Source: Gracilaria domingensis
Taxonomy: Eukaryota > Rhodophyta > Florideophyceae > Gracilariales > Gracilariaceae
DNA length: 64,000 bases
Assembly: GCA_022539475.1 (NCBI GenBank)
Contig: VCMS01000174.1
Span: 51,847-115,846, forward strand
Reading direction: 5' to 3'
Shown here: positions 51,537 through 60,705 of the stretch, piece after piece
Layout: every line of letters starts with the position of its first letter
How positions within the stretch are numbered: position 1 is the first letter of the stretch
The notes under the pieces: generated by a model
Database searches by the model: none
What the model saw: the letters and a program-made list of their open reading frames with translations, nothing else
What the model was told of the DNA's origin: nothing
Program-made: the position numbers and the translations under genes

Positions 51537-53933
51537 TTAAACATTAAGGGCTCCATTCTCTACATGTTCACCTTGTGGTGCCTTTTCTTGTGATCCTGTG
51601 CTACTTCGGAAACCGTTCATGTCCATTTCCTTGAACTCCACATCCCCTTCCTCGCATTCACCAACGAAACAATCGCTAATAGAACCCAATCTTCGGCTCA
51701 CACTTTCAATAAAAAATTGTTCTTTCACAGTGAGGTAAAGTCTTCCGTTCGACGGCATTCGATATCCAAATGTAGTCTCTCTCATGTCATTACCAAGAAC
51801 CTTAGTCCAATCTTCCGTTGTCGTTCCAAAATTATGAAACTCGCTGGAATTGGTCCTCAAAACACGTTGCCTAACATCCCCCAGAACATTCTTTAAAAAC
51901 AGAGGTAGCAGTTGGGCAAACTTTTTTGTAAACAGTTTCTGTCTCTGGTCACTCTTTGACACATCCGTACTTAGAAGGCTCACAACCGTCAACACCCAAG
52001 CGTCCAAACGTGCGAGCAACAGTATTGTGCCATCTAAAAAGGTGCCCGTATCCTTGTCTTCCACATCATACCCAATAAACTCCTTCAGTACTTGTACCCC
52101 GACACGGTTTTGGAAGAACAAGTCTTGATCTTCCGTCGGCATATCCTTGATATTGTCCGCATTGGAGTACCTTAGACGAACAAATGGGGCTTTTCTCCAC
52201 CATGAAGTGTTCGGTACACCATTTTCGTCAAGACGCAGTATGTTCTCCTGCGCTTCCTTCAACTGCATTGTGAATTCGTCAGCATTCTCTTCTACCAGCT
52301 TTGTTCTTCTCCAAATCAGATCGTACCCCAGGAGCAGAAATAGTTTATCCCTCGTATTTCTCTTCCGAACGCCCACGACGTCACTCATGGTCTGCCGCAT
52401 TCTCTGCCTAAGGCACATATCTGCACAACGTTCCAGTATACACCTGTCGGTAAGAGATGCTTTTCTAATACCTTCCCAGCTCAACTCCTTCAACTCGCTT
52501 TCAACCATTTTCTTCAGCAAAGCATCTGGCCCCCCCTCTACCGACGGTGTGAACATGCCAAAACTGCCCAAGAGCTCCACGGGGTTTTCAGGAACCATGT
52601 ATGAACCACCCTCCTCCGGCTCAATAAGCCCTTCCCCACTCTCAGTTGCGTCTTCCACCTTCTCGGCACGGTTACCCCAATTTCGGGTGAGCGATTCACC
52701 TTCGAGCCATAGCTCACTTGTTTCTCTCCTTGCCCACGTCAGCATGTTGTGATACACTGCTCGAGCAACCCCTCGAAACACGTCGCACACCTCAATTTTA
52801 TGCTTCTTTCGACCTGTCTGCCCAGGTTCACCAGCACGTGTACTCCTATCTCCCTCCTGTTTCAGTGCCCCTCTTAGCCCTTCAATGACTAGATCCTTCT
52901 CTTCAAGCCTCTTTTCCAAAGCCGTACTCTGCTCTTGGGCGACCTTCACTAGACTTCTCCGAACCATCAAGTCCTCTTGTAGCGTCTTAACCTTTTCTTT
53001 CAAGCAATTCAGTTCATTTAAAAGATCACGTCTGTTCATATAGGTTGAATTCACACCAGTGTGGATATCTTCCGGTATTTCCCTAGCCTCTTCGGCGACA
53101 GGCCCCGGTAATGCCGCAGGATTCGGTGTTATTTCGTTATCGGAACTATCCTCATGTGCCATACCCTTAGACACGAGAGGCTGCAGGCGTTCTGTGTCCA
53201 CCCTTGGCACGGCTCCGAGCTCCAACTCCCGTGTCTGTCCTCCTCCATGGCATCGTATATCAGATGAATTGGGCCTCGTACGAGCTGCAACGGCCCCCGT
53301 TCTGGAAAGAGGGGAAGGTCGAGGAGTAACTCGTCTATCAGTTGTCTCTCGATTTCTTATTGTCTTTCTCCCTTGTCCGGACCCATTGCGAGGCATAATA
53401 CGATTCATAGCGGCCCCAGTTCTAGAAGACAGGGAGGGACGTGACGATCTTAATATACTAGGGCTCTCACGACTTCTCGTCATTGTCCCTTGTTGTCCAG
53501 ACCCACTGGGCGGCGTAACCTGCGCCCCAGTAGCTCCGGTCTTCGATATCGGCCGGGGACATGAAGGTTTTGGTGTCATACGAACCTCTTCAGTTCCAGT
53601 TGTCATGCTCTCCTGTCCTGACCCGCTGGGCCGAGTTACCTCATCTTCTTGAGGAGCAGAGACAGATGCACGATTTGCATTATCGGCAGTTGACGGCACG
53701 ACATCGTTCCCTGATCCACGAATTCTTGACGCAATCCCGGAAGACGCTCCGCTGCGAGATGGGCGAGAGAGTACTGTAGAATGACGCCCACTGACTCTCT
53801 CCTTCGTCGAGGACGACTTCCGTTTAGGAAGTGCGGTGCTTGTAGCCTGATTCGTATCATCCGATGCTCTTCTCTTCTTCTGTCCACTCTTGTTCCGCTG
53901 CGTACTATTTCGCTTTCTCGGCGTTATACCCAT
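51537..53933 (-). CDS. large unknown coiled-coil protein (about 798 aa)
   Basis: The frame is open from 54,005, but the first 24 codons derive from a G-rich tract; ATG 53,931-53,933 (MGITPRKRNS) is the likelier start. The N-terminal 250 residues are disordered and basic, with a repeating pattern of about 38 residues (RPSGSGQ, PPSGSGQ, PRNGSGQ; SKTGA, SRTGA, SRTGA). A coiled coil follows (NELNCLKEKVKTLQEDL, ALEKRLEEKDLVIEGLRGAL), then a large C-terminal globular part (LKELSWEGIRKASLTDRC, LFLLLGYDLIWRRT) with no motif I recognise. It is the distal leftward gene of the divergent cluster. A structural or DNA-packaging role would be a guess. Confidence 0.65.
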   Translation of the reverse strand: MGITPRKRNSTQRNKSGQKKRRASDDTNQATSTALPKRKSSSTKERVSGRHSTVLSRPSRSGASSGIASRIRGSGNDVVPSTADNANRASVSAPQEDEVTRPSGSGQESMTTGTEEVRMTPKPSCPRPISKTGATGAQVTPPSGSGQQGTMTRSRESPSILRSSRPSLSSRTGAAMNRIMPRNGSGQGRKTIRNRETTDRRVTPRPSPLSRTGAVAARTRPNSSDIRCHGGGQTRELELGAVPRVDTERLQPLVSKGMAHEDSSDNEITPNPAALPGPVAEEAREIPEDIHTGVNSTYMNRRDLLNELNCLKEKVKTLQEDLMVRRSLVKVAQEQSTALEKRLEEKDLVIEGLRGALKQEGDRSTRAGEPGQTGRKKHKIEVCDVFRGVARAVYHNMLTWARRETSELWLEGESLTRNWGNRAEKVEDATESGEGLIEPEEGGSYMVPENPVELLGSFGMFTPSVEGGPDALLKKMVESELKELSWEGIRKASLTDRCILERCADMCLRQRMRQTMSDVVGVRKRNTRDKLFLLLGYDLIWRRTKLVEENADEFTMQLKEAQENILRLDENGVPNTSWWRKAPFVRLRYSNADNIKDMPTEDQDLFFQNRVGVQVLKEFIGYDVEDKDTGTFLDGTILLLARLDAWVLTVVSLLSTDVSKSDQRQKLFTKKFAQLLPLFLKNVLGDVRQRVLRTNSSEFHNFGTTTEDWTKVLGNDMRETTFGYRMPSNGRLYLTVKEQFFIESVSRRLGSISDCFVGECEEGDVEFKEMDMNGFRSSTGSQEKAPQGEHVENGALNV

Positions 53934-53970
53934 GTTGTGGAGATAAACGGGGTAATGAAACGAAATTGTT

Positions 53971-54000
53971 GGGGGGGGGGAGGGGTAGGGGGGGGGGGGG
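53971..54000. repeat. poly-G tract
   Basis: Thirty bases, all G except one A and one T, lie 38-67 bp upstream of the start codon at 53,933 (poly-C on the gene's strand). It could be a promoter element or a length-variable tract. Confidence 0.85.
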
Positions 54001-54184
54001 TGCATGGTTCAGATATTCCGGGAGACTCCGCAGTTCCTGCTTTTTAAGAATTTGAGGTGCCCAATGGGTCGCAAATATCGCCGTTACAAATAGATGAAGA
54101 GCTCCAGTGTACATGTACAACGCGTATTGCAGGCAGCTGCAACATTCACAAGCATATTTACTTTCTATTCGGTACTGAACTCAT

Positions 54185-56296
54185 CTATTGCTCCAATGTC
54201 AGAGCCCAGTCCCAGGCGTACTGCTCTCCGTAGTTGAAATACAACTCTTCGCCCCTCTCAATATCTCTTACTGCTCTACAACGAAGTAGAGCATAGTTAG
54301 AAAGGTCGGACTTAAACTGTATCACGGACTTCGCTTCCACCATCTGCACATTAGCACTTCGAGTCCTGTTTGACCGGGGCTGCGATAAATCGCGATCCCC
54401 GGCATGATATCCGGCGTCGTTAATGTAGCCCCCGATACAAAAAGGCGCCGGGACAATGTACACTTCGCTCTTCTTTCTATTCTGAGCCTGTCCTGGTCTG
54501 TTCCTCAGGTGCAGAAGCTCCGTACCAGTCACAGTGACCATCATAGAAAACAACTTGTACCGCACTGAAGTTGCTCCGAGACAGCCACTTCCATACGTTA
54601 AGTGTCTTTCCTTCCGGTTCGTCAGATCCGTGTATACTAAAGTTCCATAAAAATGACAGATAGTTTCCCCAGCCAATATCTTATGTTCCGTGAACACCCC
54701 CATACCAGCACGGGGATGTCGAATCTTAGAAGATGCTACATGTAAGCGATAGCGATTGGCTTCAGCAGTCAACAGCATATGCATATCCATTAGATTCAGA
54801 GCTGCTCCGTACTTCTGGTCCCAAAGATCTACAGTATGCTGTCCACACTTGTCGACAAACTCCCAGTCCTTCCAGTATCTTCCTAGGAACTGAGTAATAT
54901 GTGCAGGCATCACTTGGTACTGGGGGTATCCAAATGGAGCCTCCCATTCAAGCCGACCTCGGTCCCGATGTGGAACCCGTTCATAAGTCGTTGAAGCAGC
55001 ATCCACCACCTCCTGTTCAACCACGATGTCATTCTTCCCCTCGCGAAGAACTTCGGCCATAAGAGTCGTTACATGGTGCTTCGCATGGCTGAAACATGGC
55101 CTGTTCTTCTCGCACCCCAAGAACTTCCTATGCTTTGTCAGCGATAGGCACGCCATACCCGTAGAAAAAGTTCCCGCGAACATGTCCATGACAAGATCAC
55201 CCGGTCTTGTGAACCGACATATCAACTCTTTCATCAACTCCCTGGACTTCTGCTCCGGTCTTATGTACTGCCTACTTGATACTGAACTACCTGGCTTATT
55301 TAACTTCCATGTCAACCACTCCTCCGCTCTCGGTTTTGGCACCCGGTCAATTACATTCCTGTTAGCCGAGAAAGTAGAAGGAATGAAATTGTTCTCCTCA
55401 AATGGAGTAAGACTGGCTTCCTCGGATGGTCGCAATCCACGCTTCACCCCATGAACGGCGTACTCCGTTACGGGCTGTATCCTAAACTTCCGTGGATTCC
55501 CTCCAACATTACTTCGATCCCGGATGAACACCAGTGGATTCCCATCCACTTTAAACGAAGGCATGAGTTCTTGCTTACCTTCGCTTCCAGCTTCATCTTT
55601 CGTACTCGCCGTTTCCGAAAGTATCCTGTGCCAAACATGAAACTGTGCCATGGCACAGAATATAATGAAGTGCCCACCTGACCGAAGCGCGGAACTTATT
55701 AAGTCAGCCGTACTGATCATGTCATCCTCACTGAAGACATCGTGAGCACTTTTCCGTTTGCTTCTCTTCCTTCGAGTGTTAGAGGGAGGGTCTGTTAGGA
55801 CAAGCTGTGCCTCACCCCATAAAATCTCACTCTGATTCACAAATGTTTCGTGTGTGTGCCTCAGGTCCTTCATGTCACAGTTGTACGCTACAAAGTGTGA
55901 CTTTCTCATCCCCTTCCACACCTTGTCCATATTCATTCGAAGAAGACTGGATATCCCCTTCATGGGCGGCTCAATACCAGTCTTTTGGATGTTGTACCCG
56001 GCAACCCGAGATTCATGCACCGCACGATTCACTGCCTTCTCGAAGTCGTCGCCGTCGGAGCTCACGAGATCTATATACTCTCGACGAGGTGGGGCTGGGG
56101 CAGACTTGGTCGAAGAAGGTTCGGCATTACCGGAAGTTTTAGGAGTTTTCGTCAGTTCAATATCGGGTTTCGCGTGAATGCCCACATTGAACCCTGCCGC
56201 ATGACGCATATCCTGTATCGGTTTCCATAGCAGCTCCGAAAAGTTCTGAAATCGTGCAGGCAACTCACCGGAGTCAGAACCAGATACGGTATCCAT
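54185..56296 (-). CDS. beta-class DNA N6A/N4C methyltransferase fused to a SET domain (703 aa)
   Basis: This is an intact frame from ATG 56,294-56,296. Residues 160-400 form a DNA methyltransferase of the beta arrangement: catalytic motif IV first (LVLTDPPSN, 169-172), the AdoMet motif later (PGDLVMDMFAGTFSTGMACL, 366-385, then KFLGCEKN). Such enzymes methylate adenine N6 or cytosine N4. The tetrapeptide is DPPS; the usual aromatic last residue is missing. Residues about 516-697 resemble a SET domain: HPRAGMGVFTEHKILAGETI, FCIGGYINDAGYHAGDR (where NHSC is expected), SANVQMVEAK, ERGEELYFNYGEQYAWDW. SET domains methylate lysines, often in histones. Upstream, the same frame continues into the preceding frame across a single TAG at 56,318-56,320. 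Confidence 0.8.
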   Translation of the reverse strand: MDTVSGSDSGELPARFQNFSELLWKPIQDMRHAAGFNVGIHAKPDIELTKTPKTSGNAEPSSTKSAPAPPRREYIDLVSSDGDDFEKAVNRAVHESRVAGYNIQKTGIEPPMKGISSLLRMNMDKVWKGMRKSHFVAYNCDMKDLRHTHETFVNQSEILWGEAQLVLTDPPSNTRRKRSKRKSAHDVFSEDDMISTADLISSALRSGGHFIIFCAMAQFHVWHRILSETASTKDEAGSEGKQELMPSFKVDGNPLVFIRDRSNVGGNPRKFRIQPVTEYAVHGVKRGLRPSEEASLTPFEENNFIPSTFSANRNVIDRVPKPRAEEWLTWKLNKPGSSVSSRQYIRPEQKSRELMKELICRFTRPGDLVMDMFAGTFSTGMACLSLTKHRKFLGCEKNRPCFSHAKHHVTTLMAEVLREGKNDIVVEQEVVDAASTTYERVPHRDRGRLEWEAPFGYPQYQVMPAHITQFLGRYWKDWEFVDKCGQHTVDLWDQKYGAALNLMDMHMLLTAEANRYRLHVASSKIRHPRAGMGVFTEHKILAGETICHFYGTLVYTDLTNRKERHLTYGSGCLGATSVRYKLFSMMVTVTGTELLHLRNRPGQAQNRKKSEVYIVPAPFCIGGYINDAGYHAGDRDLSQPRSNRTRSANVQMVEAKSVIQFKSDLSNYALLRCRAVRDIERGEELYFNYGEQYAWDWALTLEQ

Positions 56297-56317
56297 CCGT
56301 ATCCCCGAAAACTCTAT

Positions 56318-57279
56318 CTAGTTCCTCATCTGATCAGCCCGTAAGCTATAGAGGCTATCGTGGGTGCATATGGTTTCGAGGTCTGTCAAAAATTCCTTAG
56401 CCAGTATTCGGAGGTTTGTATCGCATTCATCACTCAAGGTCTCCACCGATCCACTAGTACTGCTCTGTGCCACATCCTGTGTGTTGAATCGAGTACTCTG
56501 GCTCGGCGGGGCATAACCAGACTCCCGTGTCTCTAGCGCTGTATACTTCAACGTCTGCATATTCATGTAAATGTATGGTTTCACCATGTGCTGAACGTTC
56601 GTGTATCCAAGATGAGCCGCAAAACAACTCCATGCCCATACGACCTCACTGATAGCGAATCCCAGTCGATCACAGTTGTCTTTGAAGAACGACGTAAAAG
56701 TGGGTATGTACACAGATGGTGCATGGTTCACTTTTCGTTTCTTTTTCGGTTGTTTTTTCTTCATCATTCTGATGTTGTCGTTCTCTCCCATTATATGGCC
56801 GAGGTATGATAAGTATATAACGACCTCAAATGGGTTCACAGCTGTTGGTGGGATGAACACTGTCGTCTTCAGAACCTGCTTTCTCCTGGTCATGAAATAA
56901 CCAACCAGGCATCGCACCGGTAGGTATACACCCATATCCATAGAGAGAAGAAAAAATCGCGGAGTCTCTGGTCCTCATCCCCGTTCTTCTTGTCAAGAAG
57001 CTTCGTTACAAGATATCGTTGTTCCACAGGTTTGTTATTCACAACACTCTTTCGCAGCTGTTGCAGTGTCAAGTTCTGCAGGTTCTTGGAGTTAATGGCC
57101 TCCTCAAACATCTTCCTTGCCTCCGGAATATCCTTATAGTTCTCGGCGCAGAACTCTATTAGCCCTCTAAACCCCACGTCCCGTGGCCGATCAGGGCCTC
57201 CATCGCTGTTTGCCAAAGCATCGCGAAGAACCAAGAAAAGTCTGACATATGCATGGAACGCCCGAGGCGGAGCACTCAT
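56318..57279 (-). CDS. first leftward gene of the cluster, NLS-bearing; probable N-terminal part of the methyltransferase protein
   Basis: The first frame starts at ATG 57,277-57,279 (MSAPPRAFHAYVRLF) and runs to 56,890. A second frame (56,941-56,318) overlaps and continues coding, so a one-base shift near the A-run at about 56,946-56,955 probably joins them (about 330 codons). The first part is helical (GLIEFCAENYKDIPEARKMFEEAI). The second holds a classical nuclear localisation signal (PKKKRKV) and VVWAWSCFAAHLGYTNVQHM. It ends at TAG 56,318-56,320, only 21 bp before the methyltransferase ATG and in the same frame. I recognise no domain. It is either a separate gene or the N-terminus of a protein of about 1,040 residues. 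Confidence 0.55.
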
Positions 57280-57348
57280 GTCGATAGGATGTATCTCCCT
57301 CCATCATCGGTGGAATCCATCGCTTCACCGCAAACAACGGAGGCGAGC

Positions 57349-57356
57349 CTTTAAAT
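57349..57356 (-). promoter_or_regulatory. mirrored TATA-like box, leftward promoter
   Basis: The ttTAAAgg-type box lies about 70 bp upstream of the ATG at 57,279, within the outer palindrome arm. An inverted copy of the box and about 90 bp of flanking sequence serves the rightward gene. Confidence 0.5.
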
Positions 57357-57690
57357 GGCGACTTACGCTGGGCACCCCCGCTCTCGGCAGCCCTCCCAGC
57401 GCACTGCCAGTCTCATCCGTGTCCGTGTCCGCTCCGAGCGGGAGTCCCTTCTGAGGTGGGTGTCCGTGCCGCTTCGAGCGGGTGCGATAGCGTCGCGTGT
57501 CAGCCACGTCGCGATTCGGAGGTATTGCAAAGGTCGCGTATTGTGCTAATAGTCGCGGACCAAGTGAATGTGAAGCGCTAGTTTTTTCTAGTTTGATATA
57601 TGTGCACGGCGTGTGCAGCGAAATCACTGCCGGAAGTGCCGGGAGGAGTGTTTTGGGAGGTCTCCGGAAGGCGCCGGAATGTGGCCAGAA

Positions 57691-57767
57691 CGTGCCCGCG
57701 GGCGGGGGGGTCGGTCGTGTTAGGGTAGGTACCCTAACACGACCGGACCCCCCCGCCCGCGGGCACG
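57691..57767. repeat. GC-rich hairpin 1 with TTAGGGT/ACCCTAA core
   Basis: A near-perfect palindrome: cgtgcccgcgggc... and ...gcccgcgggcacg outside, a G-run/C-run pair, then cgtgttagggta and taccctaacacg flanking the centre near 57,729. Confidence 0.88.
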
Positions 57768-57802
57768 TTTTGGGCGATTTTTTGAAAAATGTGCGATTTT
57801 AT

Positions 57803-57875
57803 GCCCGCGGGCGGGGGGGTCCGGTCGTGTTAGGGTACCTACCCTAACACGACCGACCCCCCCCCGCCCGCGGGC
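57803..57875. repeat. GC-rich hairpin 2 with TTAGGGT/ACCCTAA core
   Basis: The mirror partner of hairpin 1, with the same arms (gcccgcgggc, G-run/C-run, cgtgttagggta, taccctaacacg). The two are separated by a 35-bp AT-richer spacer (57,768-57,802). Confidence 0.88.
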
Positions 57876-58219
57876 ACGTTCTGGTCACATTCCGGCGCCT
57901 TCCCGGGACCTCCCAAAACACGCCGCCCCGCAGTGATTTCGCTACACCCGGCCGCCGGTACGTTGGCGCCGCTGTCCACGTGTATTGGCGGGAGTAGGCG
58001 GTACATGAAAGTGACTGAGTGTACTCTTGACTACTATGCAAAGCATTTGAAGAGCACGATTAAAGAGCGCGACCATTGCTCGCGTGAGTCATCATTGCGC
58101 GAACTCTACGACTCTAAAGCGTACAATCAGCGTGTGAGCGGCCACGGACAGGACACGGACGAGATTGGCATTGCGCTGGGAGGAGCCGCCGAAAGCGGGG
58201 GTGCCCAGCGTAAGTCGCC

Positions 58220-58227
58220 ATTTAAAG
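58220..58227 (+). promoter_or_regulatory. mirrored TATA-like box, rightward promoter
   Basis: The box atTTAAAg lies about 77 bp upstream of the ATG at 58,303, in the right outer arm. It is the inverted copy of the left box. Confidence 0.5.
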
Positions 58228-58302
58228 GCTCGCCTCCGTTCTTGTATCGTCCAGAGCGAGCGTATTGTTGATATACACCTTTCACTGCAATAGCTGTTCA
58301 AC

Positions 58303-60705
58303 ATGAAGCCAACTCGTGTTCGAAAGCGTACGCAAAGCATGACTCCTCGCACTCGGCGGAGCACTCGATCATTGCAAGGTGGAATGCGGGTTTCTCTGCA
58401 GATGGATATTGAGAATGAAGGAAAGGTGATAGTCGGGGAAGCGTTGTTGCATGGAATTGGAAGTGTTCTACGCCGCGAGTTGAACGGGAAGCAATTGGAC
58501 CCAGGTCTTGTGGTGGTTCATAATATTCTCATCAGTCGAAGCGGTCACACGTTCTACCCTTACCGGGCGGAGGGCCTGGATCTTCCACAATACATCCAGG
58601 ATCTCCGGACGGCCGCTCTTTGGGATGAGAAAATGATGGAACCGGTGGCAGCCAGCATTCCGGCGTCCAAGCGACGAACGGTGAGCGCTATGAGTGAGGT
58701 GATGACGCCGACAAGCCGCACGAAGCCAATTCGAAGTTCATCAACACCGAGAGGTGGCGCATCAGTAGCACCTCCGCGGGCAGGTCCTTCGTCTGTTACG
58801 AAGCGGTCTATGGAGACGAGATCATCCCCAGCTACGAAGCGGACAGGTCAAACAAAGTCTACCTCCGCTACGAAGCCCACTGCGTCGAAAAGGGCATCTC
58901 CTGCGATGAATCAGACCGTCGACACAAGGGGATCTTCTGCGTCGAAACAGACGGTTCAGCACGGGACGGCTGTGCAATAAGAGGAAGATGAGTTCATAAA
59001 AGGTCCCCTTCCAGACGCGGATGCGCATGCGCAATCCGCACAAGGAGCTGGTCCATCTGCACCCCAAACTGCACCAGAAACTGCGGAGCAGCAGGACGAT
59101 GACGTTGTGCTTCTGTCCGCAAGAATGGCACGTTCAAGTGTTTCTGGCGAGCGGTCTGGAACACAAGGGACACCTACTCGGAGCAAGACGTACAGACGAA
59201 TTCGTCAGAAGGTACCAAAGTTGAACCTCAATTACTACCGGATGGTTGTTGTTACTGTTGACATCACTCTGGTGGACACTCCGCCCAATTTACTCCGTGG
59301 AGTAAGTAAACGCCACGTTGAAGCCCTTGTGAAGAGTATGGAGGAGCGGGGGATATTGCAGTCGATGGGTTCTCCAGTGGTGGCCTTACAAGATGCTACT
59401 ACGGGAGACAGGGATATTGACAAGGGACGCCTAACGAAGAAGTGCTTCATTGTAGATGGTTTGCATCGTCTGAAAGCTATACAATATTTGGCAGCGACTG
59501 GTGCAGAGAAGTGGAAGCGATTAGCCAGGTTTTGGCGTTGCAATCTGCTGATACGAAGAGATGAGAGGCCCATTGGGATGAAGGAATTGTTATGTGTTGC
59601 TTCGTACCTCAATGAGTCGACGAGTACCATGCGAAGGATGATGTTTGCAGGCAAGATACACTCTATAGTTAGTGTGGTCGCCATTCTAATTGAAAATGTT
59701 GAGGGGGTGACGCCAGCAGACGTGGATCCTGCAGAAGTGACAGAAGTGTTGAAGGAGAGCCAACTGATTGGGACTGTGCAAGAGCGTCAGTATCTGAGAT
59801 ATGCCAATGTCGCCCTGCAACTCATGTCTCGTGAGGAAATGCTGGCCCATTTCGAGGAGATATGTGAGAGTGTGAGTGACATAGGTCTCACACATCTGTC
59901 CCATACTCCGCTATATGTTTTGGATGCCGAGGAGTTTTCCTTCATTCTTGATTGTCTTCAGATGTTTCTATTGAAGGGCAAGTCGACGAAGACGAAGCAA
60001 TGGAAAAGCTTTGAGGAGGTTCGAGGTTTCTTTTATGATAGAGCAGTGTCTCTGTTCCGCCCGGCTCGAGCAGTGAGGAATGAACTGAACGAGGAAGAGT
60101 CGATGGAAGTGTTCCTGAAACGCGAAATCAGTCTGTCTGCTCCATCGAATGAAGATGACGTCGAAGACCCAGACAACAACGCAGCTGTGAATCAGTTCCT
60201 TTTGGGACAAGTTGTGAACTTCAACACATTGCCGCGTGTTCGGAGCAGGACGAACTCAATTAGAACTGCCACGAATTCCGTTCAGAATCGATTGCGGACG
60301 ATGCTCAAGGTAATTCTGCCCCCCGCACCAGTGAAGCAGTCCGTGACGAAGAGGAGGACTCCCGCTGCTGCTGCTGCAACATCTGCCAGTGAAGAAGGGG
60401 AGCCGCGAAGAAGTGCACGAGAACGGGCGCAGGTGAGTTATAGGGAAATTGAGCACGGCCGAAATCGAGGTGCCATAGAAGTTCTGGATAGCTCTGAAGA
60501 AGAACAGCGGGCTCCGCGGAGGAAGAATCGGAGAAAGACTTTCACACAACAGATGAGATCTACTCTAAACAGCATGACACCGGATGACCTGATGTCTCAA
60601 CTAAATGAACATTGTGCTGAGAGGAAGGTCCATGAAGGTTCAGTTCGTGGCATTGGAAGAGGGAGCGAATGCAGAGAACGCAGGCAGTTCTGCATTTGTG
60701 GATGA
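58303..60705 (+). CDS. basic protein with ParB/sulfiredoxin-like domain (one in-frame stop)
   Basis: The frame from ATG 58,303 meets TAA at 58,978-58,980 but stays open on both sides, reaching 60,705 (about 800 codons). The N-terminal part has an unassigned domain (VIVGEALLHGIGSVLRREL) and a Ser/Thr/Lys-rich repeat tail (SPATKRTGQ, TSATKPTAS, SASKQTVQ) like a chromatin-binding tail. After the stop: acidic linker, then LVDTPPNLLRGVSKRHVEAL and FIVDGLHRLKAIQYL (59,447-59,490). This G-x-H-R loop marks ParB/sulfiredoxin-fold domains, which bind nucleotides and in some families cut DNA. The C-terminus is basic/acidic and disordered (ASEEGEPRRSARERAQ, RRKNRRKTF). An independent start at 59,107-59,242 is possible if the TAA is real. 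Confidence 0.65.

Larger units (their letters stand above)
57336..58240. repeat. giant imperfect palindrome (about 905 bp) at the centre of the divergent cluster
   Basis: The outer arms 57,336-57,436 and 58,138-58,240 are inverted copies with few differences (shared runs aacggaggcgagcc, tggcgacttacgctgggcac, cccagcgca). An inner pair, from 57,612 (cagcgaaatcactgc, tgttttgggaggt, ggcgccggaatgtg) to 57,947, mirrors itself too. Two GC-rich hairpins fill the middle. The symmetry centre is near 57,785. Start codons of the divergent genes lie about 508 and 516 bp from it. Confidence 0.88.

Noticed and set aside
52147-52752. 201-codon + strand frame inside the coiled-coil gene
   Set aside because: Shadow of the intact - strand gene; Ser/Leu-rich without motifs.
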